In this document: positions 1 through 5,078 of the stretch, piece after piece
Layout of the letters: each line of letters starts with the position of its first letter
Numbering within the stretch: position 1 is the stretch's first letter
NCBI GenBank assembly: GCA_937901455.1
Contig: CALDIA010000100.1
Location: 1 to 5,078 of the forward strand
Direction of reading: 5' to 3'
Source of the DNA: an uncultured Bacteroidales bacterium
Lineage (GTDB): Bacteria; Bacteroidota; Bacteroidia; Bacteroidales; WCHB1-69
DNA: 5,078 nt
The notes under the pieces: generated by a model
Database searches by the model: none
What the model was told of the DNA's origin: nothing
Seen by the model: the letters and a program-made list of their open reading frames with translations, nothing else
Translations under genes and position numbers: made by a program

Positions 1-1
1 C

Positions 2-28
2 GGCGGGCTTGTTTGTTTACCCGCTTTT
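2..28 (+). terminator. Weak terminator-like hairpin before the tape-measure gene
   Basis: GCGGG at 3-7 can pair with CCCGC at 20-24, with a possible G-U pair outside it (2/25). The loop is 12 nt and T-rich, and TTTTAT follows at once. This has the shape of a small rho-independent terminator for a gene ending left of the window. The stem is only five or six pairs and touches the window edge, so it may equally be chance. The rest of 1-65 holds a short AAGTT-G-AACTT palindrome (39-49) and an in-frame stop at 51-53 that bounds the next gene. Confidence 0.3.
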
Positions 29-65
29 ATAACTTTCCAAGTTGAACTTATAAATCAACAAGAGA

Positions 66-3000
66 GTGAACGTGTGGATTAACGGCAAAGAAGTCGAGAA
101 CAACATCAAATCCATACGATCGGCTATGGTTCAACTCACTAACCAGTTAAACCGAATGGAAATCGGATCTGAGGAGTATGTTGAGACATCGAGGAAACTT
201 CGTGAATTGAAATCCATTTATGACGAACATTGCCGTTCTTTGAGAACCACAGGCGAGGAATTGGCTAAAAACACGGAGAGAACGAAAGAAAACATAGTTG
301 CAGCAGGGGGTGCTTCTGCCGCAATACAAGGACTGGTTTCTGTTTATCAAAAGGCCGTATCTTCAGTCCAGGAGTACGTCGATGTTTACGCCAAAATAGA
401 CGATGCCATGGTCAGTGTCAGCAAGTACACAGGCCTTACGAAAGACGAAGTGAAGGCTTTGAACGAGGAACTCCAAAAGATGGACACCAGAACTTCTATT
501 GAGAAATTGAATGCCCTGGCCGCAGACGCGGGGCGACTGGGCATCACCTCCAAGGCCGCCATCAAGGATTTCGTGGAAGCCGCCGACATCATCAACATCG
601 CCCTTGGGGAAGACCTGGGCGAGGACGCCGTGAAGAACATCGGCAAGATGGCGCAGATGTTCGGTGAGACCGAAACCATGGGGCTGCGAGGGGCAATGAT
701 CGCCACCGCCTCCGCCGTGAACACGCTGGCGCAGTCGTCGTCGGCTTCCGAGCCCTACGTCATGGACTTCTCCGCCCGGCTGGCCGGCGTGGCCAACACC
801 GCAGGCCTCACGCAGGCCCAGGTTATGGGCATCGCCTCCGCCATGGACCAGAATATGGCGCAGGTGGAAAAATCGGCCACCTCCGTCCAAAAGGTCATGA
901 TGGACATGATGGGCAAAACCGAAAAGTACGCCCGGCTGCTCGGCATGACCGGCGAGGAGTTCAAGAAACTGGTGGACACCGACATGAACACGGCATTCCT
1001 CTCCGTGATTGACAAGTTCAAGGAAATCAACGCCAGCGGACCATCCGCGCTGGCGGAAACGCTGGCCGACCTGAAGCTCAAGGGGGCGGGCGTGCAGGAA
1101 ACCCTGCTGACCTTGGCCAAGCACACCGACCAGCTCCGCGAAGCCCAACAGTTAGCCACACAAGCATACGCCGACGGCAACTCTGTCATCAACGAGGCCG
1201 CCGCGGCTAATGGTAGCGCAGTCGCCCAGATGGAGAAAATGAACAAGCAAATTGAGGTTCAGAAGGCCAGACTTGGGGAAGAACTATATCCAATCTACAA
1301 AAAAATCATCAACGGCACACTGTCTCTTGCATCTGGCACCGTTTCTCTTGTTAAACAGCTGAAGACACATGCCGAAATCCTTGTGCTTATCGGGGCTTTG
1401 TTTTCCAAAAGAATAGCCCAATTCGCTGTCCTTACAGCAAAACAAATAGCGCATACTGCCGCCAAATTGAAAGATATTGTCGTCACCAAGGCGCAAACCG
1501 TGGCCACAAATCTTTCCACAATCAAATTGGGCGCTGAATGTATTGCCCATGATTTGGCAGCAAAGAAGATTCGACTGCATACCGCTGCCCAGGAGATGTT
1601 GATGTTGGTGATGAAGGAAACGCCGTGGGGACTGGTGCTCTCTGCTGTGGGAACAATAGCCACTGCATTCGTTACGTTGACTAAAAACACCCGCGATGCC
1701 AAGAAAGCCGCCGAGGAGTTCAACACCGAGGTGGCGAAAGAACAGGCCGAGGCACAATATCTCTTCGAGAAACTCAAAAACACAGAGAAAGGCACCGACG
1801 ACTACCGGGAAGCCCTGGAAAAGCTCAAGGAGAAATATCCCGAAATCATCCAGAAGCATCTGGATGAGAAGGGTGCGCTGCGCGATGTGGAGCAGGCCTA
1901 CAAGGATGTGATTGTGCAGATCAAGGCGAAGATCGCCGAGCAGCTGAAGGAACAACAGAGTAATGCTGCTATCACCAAGAATATCGAAGATCAGACTGAA
2001 GCACTGGATAAAATACGTGAAAAGTTACGGAAACAAGGAAAATCGGAAAGTGAAGTCTCCGATATTGTTTCTACAATACAGAACATGACCGCGAGCGGCA
2101 GTTCGTCGGCTGATATTCGGAAGAAATTGAGAGAAAGTTATGGTTTGGAGACAAAGAGCGGCGTTCAAGCCGGCTATTTGTTTGACATTGGCCGTCAGAT
2201 TGATAAAATGACGGAATCGCAGAACAGGATGAACAAATCCTTGGAAGAAACGGACAAACGATTCCAACCATTCATTGAAGATGGCAAAATGGCATCTGAC
2301 GAAATCGCAAAGATTGACTCCAAAATCGCCGAACTGCAAAAACAGCTCTACGGAGAGAACCGTAGGGAGGTGCAAAGGCAGATTGATGACCTGAAAAAGC
2401 TGAAGCAGCAAAAAATAGACACAGCGAAAGCGGGCGACGGGACTAAATCCGACTCTCCCGACACTCCCCATTCACCCTCAGGCGGCGGCAACTCCAACAA
2501 ATCCGATAAAACGCTCACCGCCCGCGAGAACTTCCAGAAAAAACTACAGCAGATGGAGGCAAAGGCGCAGGCCGACACGCTCAGCGGATGGGAGAAAACC
2601 AAGCAGGAAATCGTCAACAAGTACGACGAATTGCTCGCCGAAGCCAAAGAACTCTACGGTGAGGATTCCAAAACGTTCGCGAAGGTGCAGCAGATGAAAG
2701 TGGACGCCATCGCCGCCGCCGGACAACAGTATCTCCAGAAACAGGGGAAAACTCTTGAAGATTTTTCCCAAAAAATCCAGGAATGGGTGAAGGAGACCGC
2801 GCCGGAGGAGGGCAATGAAATCCTCAACGCCGTGCTCGGCACCGAACAGAAATGGGCGCAACGCTTCACAGACGCGCAAAGCCAGCTGCAGACGCTCATG
2901 GAACTGCGCGCACAGTTCGTGGCCGACAACCAGGACACCGCCGCCCTCGACCGGCTGATAGACAAACTTGGCGCTGAGATGAACCGGATGGCTGACGCCG

Positions 3001-3935
3001 AGGCCGCCGACATCCAGAAGACCTTGGAGAAATACCAGGCGCAGACCGACGACTTCATCAAGAGCGAGCAGAAGTCCGTCACCGACGCCACCCTCTCCGA
3101 GACCGAGCGGCAGAAGAACGCCATCCGGGAGAAATACCGGCTGGAAATCGAACACATAGAGAAAGCCATTGCCGCCCGCATCGCCGCTTACGGGGAAGAC
3201 GATCCGGAAGTGAAGCAGCTGCGCGAGAAAATCAAACTGCTCAACCAGCTGAAAGGTCAGCAACTGGACAACGCTGACAAGGCCGCGGCCTCCTCCGGCT
3301 CCAAATCCGTCTGGCAGCAGCTCGCCGAGTTCGACTGGAGCAAGATGAACGAAAACTGGCAGTCCGCACTCGGACTCATGAGCCAGGGACTTCAGGAGTT
3401 CGCCAACGCCGCCTTCGACATCTACGGTTCCATCGCCCAAATCCAGGACAACATGATGGAGGCCGAGTTGCAGAAGACCCAGGAGGCCTACGACGCCGAG
3501 ACGGCCGCCCTCCAACGGCAGCTCAACCAAGGTGTCATCTCCCAGAAGGCCTACGACGCCAGAATGCAGAAGCTCAACGAGGAGAAAGACAAAAAGGAGA
3601 AGAAGCTGAAACATGAACAATTTGCCCGCGAAAAGGCGGCCGACATCATCAAGGCGACCGTCACCGGCATCCTGGCCGCCATGCAGTCGCTGGCCAACGG
3701 CGGCGGCGTGCCGTGGGGCCTCATCCCAATGGCCATATCCGTCGCCACCACCGCCGCGCAGATCGCCGCCATCGCCTCCCAGCCCAACCCCTACGCCAAG
3801 GGCGGCTACATCCGGGGCAGGCAGTACGCCGTGATGGGCGAGCAGGGCGACGAGTGGGTGGCCAGCTCCTTCACATACTTGGCCGGAACGCCCTGCTCCA
3901 GCATCTCCGTGATGCCCGTGTCCTTCAGCGAGTAG
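66..3935 (+). CDS. Phage tail tape-measure protein (TP901/PhageMin type), with a non-native C-terminal end
   Basis: This is the scaffold that sets tail length in long-tailed phages; it threads the tail tube during assembly and is ejected ahead of the DNA. An N-terminal coiled coil (about residues 1-90) precedes the TP901-like core (about 95-400, with A-D-A-G-R-L-G-I-T-S-K-A-A). Hydrophobic segments lie near 437-458 and 521-538, as is usual for proteins that meet a membrane on ejection. A charged helical region (545-785), a Ser/Pro/Gly linker (about 790-815) and a long coiled coil (820-1190) follow, then a hydrophobic Ala/Gly-rich segment and N-P-Y-A-K-G-G-Y ending in G-E-Q-G-D-E-W-V-A at 1258-1266. 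In relatives the protein continues past this motif; here residues from about 1267 to 1289 are antisense integrase sequence, so the native C-terminus is lost. The start is GTG at 66, because an in-frame stop sits at 51-53; GTG at 72 is possible, and no strong Shine-Dalgarno is seen. GC content changes in blocks along the gene. Family assignment is firm; function of the truncated product is doubtful. Confidence 0.93.
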   Translation: MNVWINGKEVENNIKSIRSAMVQLTNQLNRMEIGSEEYVETSRKLRELKSIYDEHCRSLRTTGEELAKNTERTKENIVAAGGASAAIQGLVSVYQKAVSSVQEYVDVYAKIDDAMVSVSKYTGLTKDEVKALNEELQKMDTRTSIEKLNALAADAGRLGITSKAAIKDFVEAADIINIALGEDLGEDAVKNIGKMAQMFGETETMGLRGAMIATASAVNTLAQSSSASEPYVMDFSARLAGVANTAGLTQAQVMGIASAMDQNMAQVEKSATSVQKVMMDMMGKTEKYARLLGMTGEEFKKLVDTDMNTAFLSVIDKFKEINASGPSALAETLADLKLKGAGVQETLLTLAKHTDQLREAQQLATQAYADGNSVINEAAAANGSAVAQMEKMNKQIEVQKARLGEELYPIYKKIINGTLSLASGTVSLVKQLKTHAEILVLIGALFSKRIAQFAVLTAKQIAHTAAKLKDIVVTKAQTVATNLSTIKLGAECIAHDLAAKKIRLHTAAQEMLMLVMKETPWGLVLSAVGTIATAFVTLTKNTRDAKKAAEEFNTEVAKEQAEAQYLFEKLKNTEKGTDDYREALEKLKEKYPEIIQKHLDEKGALRDVEQAYKDVIVQIKAKIAEQLKEQQSNAAITKNIEDQTEALDKIREKLRKQGKSESEVSDIVSTIQNMTASGSSSADIRKKLRESYGLETKSGVQAGYLFDIGRQIDKMTESQNRMNKSLEETDKRFQPFIEDGKMASDEIAKIDSKIAELQKQLYGENRREVQRQIDDLKKLKQQKIDTAKAGDGTKSDSPDTPHSPSGGGNSNKSDKTLTARENFQKKLQQMEAKAQADTLSGWEKTKQEIVNKYDELLAEAKELYGEDSKTFAKVQQMKVDAIAAAGQQYLQKQGKTLEDFSQKIQEWVKETAPEEGNEILNAVLGTEQKWAQRFTDAQSQLQTLMELRAQFVADNQDTAALDRLIDKLGAEMNRMADAEAADIQKTLEKYQAQTDDFIKSEQKSVTDATLSETERQKNAIREKYRLEIEHIEKAIAARIAAYGEDDPEVKQLREKIKLLNQLKGQQLDNADKAAASSGSKSVWQQLAEFDWSKMNENWQSALGLMSQGLQEFANAAFDIYGSIAQIQDNMMEAELQKTQEAYDAETAALQRQLNQGVISQKAYDARMQKLNEEKDKKEKKLKHEQFAREKAADIIKATVTGILAAMQSLANGGGVPWGLIPMAISVATTAAQIAAIASQPNPYAKGGYIRGRQYAVMGEQGDEWVASSFTYLAGTPCSSISVMPVSFSE
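3484..3560 (+). repeat. Pair of 14-bp direct repeats exactly 21 codons apart
   Basis: AGGCCTACGACGCC occurs at 3484-3497 and again at 3547-3560. Both copies are in the same reading frame and encode A-Y-D-A in the tape-measure coiled coil. The 63-bp period equals three heptads, which fits repetition of a coiled-coil unit. The residues between the copies (Q-R-Q-L-N-Q-G-V-I-S) resemble the turn of a helical hairpin. The repeat probably reflects protein structure rather than a DNA-level site. Confidence 0.55.
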
Positions 3936-4891
3936 AACTGGTAGGATGCGGGCAGTTTCAGTTCTGAGCGCATCCGGCTCCAGGTTTCCGCTATCCGCGT
4001 CGGTGCCATTTTCTTTGGACCGGGAGCATACGTGTTGCGGTCCGCATATATATAATATGTAGCCGGATAATCCGACAGGGTGTTGAAATACCCCATAAGG
4101 TCATCCGGCACGGCAAGGATCCGATCGCCGTGGTTTTTGGAAACCTGTGACGGAATCCTCAGCATCCTGTTCTTGAAGTCAATGTCCGCAATCCGCAGCT
4201 GAACGATCTCGTTCGGGCGAATGAAGAGCCTGTAGCACATCTGCATGGTCCAGTAATAGCGTGGCAAATGCAAGTCAACCCAATCCCTTATGGCCTTGCG
4301 GTCAGCCTGCGGGATGATGACACGGAATTTTTTGTCAACCCTCTTCCGCGGAATTCCTTCAGCCGGATTATCCGCTATCAGTCCAATTTCCTTAAAAAAA
4401 CCGAAAAGAGTACCCAGAAAGACGCAATAGTTGTTGTAGCTCTTGTTAGACAAACACTTGTGGGAACAGTTCCAGGAAAGGTAGTCCAGCAACGTCTGCC
4501 TGCCTATTGTCACACAATATGCCTTGTCAAGCCTGTGAAGGCGAAGCCACTCCAAAAACATCTCCGATGAGGACCTGTAAGAATCCATTGTACGTTTCCT
4601 CGCGCTTTTTTCCTTAGCGGAAAGGAACTTTGCAATTGCATCGCTTATGGTGACCGCGCTGTTTGGAATCTCGTCGAAAAAGGGGTTCCAACCATCAAAG
4701 AGCCTTTCGTTCACGGTCTTGCACAGAAGTCTTGCGTACTTCAGCCGCTCGGCCTTCCCGTGAATGTGATTGCAGCGCATACGCTTGCGGACAAGCTTGC
4801 CGGTAAAAGGGTTGAGCACGTAGAAGGCAACGTAGGTCTCCTTCTTGTTGACCACCTCCGCAGGGCGGAAATCGACGAAAATTTTGGGCAT
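3806..4891 (-). CDS. Phage-type tyrosine recombinase/integrase, catalytic C-terminus replaced (probably inactive)
   Basis: Site-specific recombinase for prophage integration and excision. Residues 1-70 form the N-terminal arm-binding type region seen in Bacteroidota integrases (I-F-V-D-F-R-P-A-E near the start). About 80-180 is the helical core-binding domain, ending in A-D-N-P-A-E-G. The catalytic domain starts near 190: Arg I is R225 (F-I-R-P-N-E-I), the likely catalytic Lys is K252, and the HxxR box appears as Y320-S-L-K323. After A344 the sequence stops matching the family. Residues 345-361 are antisense tape-measure sequence, so the native third-box His and the Tyr nucleophile, with the end of the protein, are missing. 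Loss of strand-transfer activity is inferred. The ATG at 4891 is supported by a strong Shine-Dalgarno sequence 8 nt upstream, and the N-terminus looks complete. The gene faces away from the tRNA, the usual arrangement for an integrase next to its attachment site. It overlaps the convergent tape-measure frame by 130 bp. The 361-residue length is misleading, because the last 17 residues are foreign. Confidence 0.9.
   Translation of the reverse strand: MPKIFVDFRPAEVVNKKETYVAFYVLNPFTGKLVRKRMRCNHIHGKAERLKYARLLCKTVNERLFDGWNPFFDEIPNSAVTISDAIAKFLSAKEKSARKRTMDSYRSSSEMFLEWLRLHRLDKAYCVTIGRQTLLDYLSWNCSHKCLSNKSYNNYCVFLGTLFGFFKEIGLIADNPAEGIPRKRVDKKFRVIIPQADRKAIRDWVDLHLPRYYWTMQMCYRLFIRPNEIVQLRIADIDFKNRMLRIPSQVSKNHGDRILAVPDDLMGYFNTLSDYPATYYIYADRNTYAPGPKKMAPTRIAETWSRMRSELKLPASYQFYSLKDTGITEMLEQGVPAKYVKELATHSSPCSPITAYCLPRM
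3858..3869. other. Chimeric junction between tape-measure and integrase genes
   Basis: Left of this stretch the plus strand encodes the conserved tape-measure motif G-D-E-W-V-A. Right of it the minus strand encodes a normal integrase segment (V-P-A-K-Y-V-K-E-L-A). Both families usually continue well beyond these points, and neither does so here. The shared bases GTGGCCAGCTCC fit either gene: GTG-GCC-AGC continues W-V-A-S, and its complement GAG-CTG-GCC gives E-L-A. The exact crossover therefore cannot be placed more finely. This is what a deletion through microhomology looks like, but an inversion endpoint or an assembly join would look the same. Confidence 0.75.
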
Positions 4892-4899
4892 TTTTTTTT

Positions 4900-4928
4900 C
4901 TCCTTTCTGATTTTTTCTCGGAAAGGAG
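4900..4928 (-). promoter_or_regulatory. Inverted repeat covering the integrase ribosome binding site
   Basis: On the minus strand the Shine-Dalgarno sequence GAAAGGAG (4907 to 4900) lies 8 nt, all A, before the ATG. A perfect complement, CTCCTTTC, lies 13 nt upstream of it (4928 to 4921). In RNA the two would form an 8-bp stem with an A-rich loop and hide the ribosome binding site. Such an arrangement usually lowers translation until the stem is opened by a protein, a second RNA or a passing ribosome. The pairing is seen directly; the regulatory role is inferred. Confidence 0.6.
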
Positions 4929-4932
4929 CCAG

Positions 4933-4980
4933 TTAAACATTGGCGCGATTCTGGCGCAGTGGGTTTAAAAACATAGGCGC
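4933..4980. repeat. Repeated GGCGC-containing elements between integrase and tRNA
   Basis: TTAAACATTGGCGC (4933-4946) recurs as TTAAAAACATAGGCGC (4965-4980), differing by a 2-nt insertion and one substitution. A further TGGCGC at 4952-4957 repeats the one at 4941-4946 with an 11-bp spacing, about one helical turn. An inverted copy, GCGCC, lies at 5004-5008. Clusters of short direct repeats between an integrase and its attachment site are often arm-type binding sites for the integrase or sites for an excisionase. That role is inferred from position only. Confidence 0.45.
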
Positions 4981-5008
4981 AACTCTCTAATTTGTAGTAA
5001 GTTGCGCC
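4968..5008 (-). terminator. GC-rich hairpin just downstream of the tRNA, possible terminator
   Basis: GGCGCAACT at 4976-4984 is the perfect complement of AGTTGCGCC at 5000-5008, giving a 9-bp stem with a 15-nt loop. Read on the minus strand it begins 5 nt past the encoded CCA of the tRNA and is followed by TATG and then a run of five T (4971 to about 4967). It fits a rho-independent terminator for the tRNA, separating it from the integrase. The T-run starts 4 nt after the stem and the loop is large, so efficiency is uncertain. It could instead be a binding site, since its arms share the GGCGC unit repeated nearby. Confidence 0.5.
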
Positions 5009-5013
5009 CGATT

Positions 5014-5078
<65 letters not shown>

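Noticed and set aside
8..37. Bacteroidota-like promoter before the tape-measure gene (TAACTTTC at 30-37 against TAnnTTTG)
   Set aside because: The upstream TTTG (12-15) is only 14 bp away instead of about 19-21, and tape-measure genes normally lie inside a long tail operon.
363..1148. Long minus-strand open frame (261 codons) opposite the tape-measure gene
   Set aside because: It is rich in His, Gly, Val and Leu with no recognisable domain, and sits antisense to the GC-rich TP901 core; it is a codon-bias shadow.
2544..3620. Minus-strand open frame of 358 codons
   Set aside because: Its Leu/Gly/Val/Phe-rich low-complexity product mirrors the Lys/Glu/Gln-rich coiled coil on the other strand. 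No start signal or family match is recognised.
3713..3967. Plus-strand frame rich in Arg, His and Gly near the junction
   Set aside because: It overlaps the tape-measure C-terminal end in another frame, has biased composition, and crosses the chimeric junction.
4268..4570. 100-codon plus-strand frame inside the integrase gene
   Set aside because: It is antisense to well-conserved integrase sequence, with no ribosome binding site or recognisable domain.
4968..4975. TATGTTTT on the minus strand as a -7 element for the integrase
   Set aside because: It resembles TAnnTTTG, but no TTTG is found at the expected distance upstream and it overlaps the tail of the hairpin. Too weak to list as a promoter.

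Overview
The window looks like the right-hand edge of a prophage, or a remnant of one, in a Bacteroidota (probably Bacteroidales) chromosome. Three things point there: a tape-measure protein of the TP901/PhageMin type written in the style of Bacteroidales phages, an integrase with the Y-S-L-K-D-T-G variant of the catalytic HxxR box that is common in Bacteroidota phage and element integrases, and a tRNA-Met gene where such elements often insert. Species cannot be read from the sequence.

Layout. Bases 1-65 are the tail of an intergenic gap with a weak terminator-like hairpin. Bases 66-3935 (+) are one long tail tape-measure gene: N-terminal coiled coil, TP901-type core, two hydrophobic segments, a low-complexity linker, a long coiled coil, and the usual A-x-G-G-Y...G-E-Q-G-D-E-W-V-A motif at the C-terminal end. 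Bases 3806-4891 (-) are a tyrosine-recombinase integrase running head-on into the tape-measure gene. Bases 4892-5013 are a short leader region dense in repeats and hairpins. Bases 5014-5078 (-) are the 3' part of a CAU-anticodon tRNA with initiator features, cut by the window edge.

The main event is at about 3858-3869. To the left the DNA reads as normal tape-measure sequence; to the right, on the other strand, it reads as normal integrase. Neither gene has its normal end: each open frame runs on antisense through the other, giving a 130-bp convergent overlap of non-native tails. The simplest reading is a deletion through a short shared sequence (around GGCCAGC) that removed everything normally lying between these genes (remaining tail, host-lysis and accessory genes) together with the integrase catalytic C-terminus. 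That would leave a prophage unable to excise by itself. An assembly chimera is the main alternative and cannot be excluded from sequence alone.

The second point of interest is the integrase leader. The Shine-Dalgarno sequence GAAAGGAG lies in a perfect 8-bp inverted repeat with CTCCTTTC, so the transcript could hide its own ribosome binding site. Upstream are repeated GGCGC-containing elements and a 9-bp GC-rich hairpin just past the tRNA. They could be integrase arm sites, a tRNA terminator, or both. No CRISPR array, insertion sequence or defence gene is seen; no wholly new system can be claimed.
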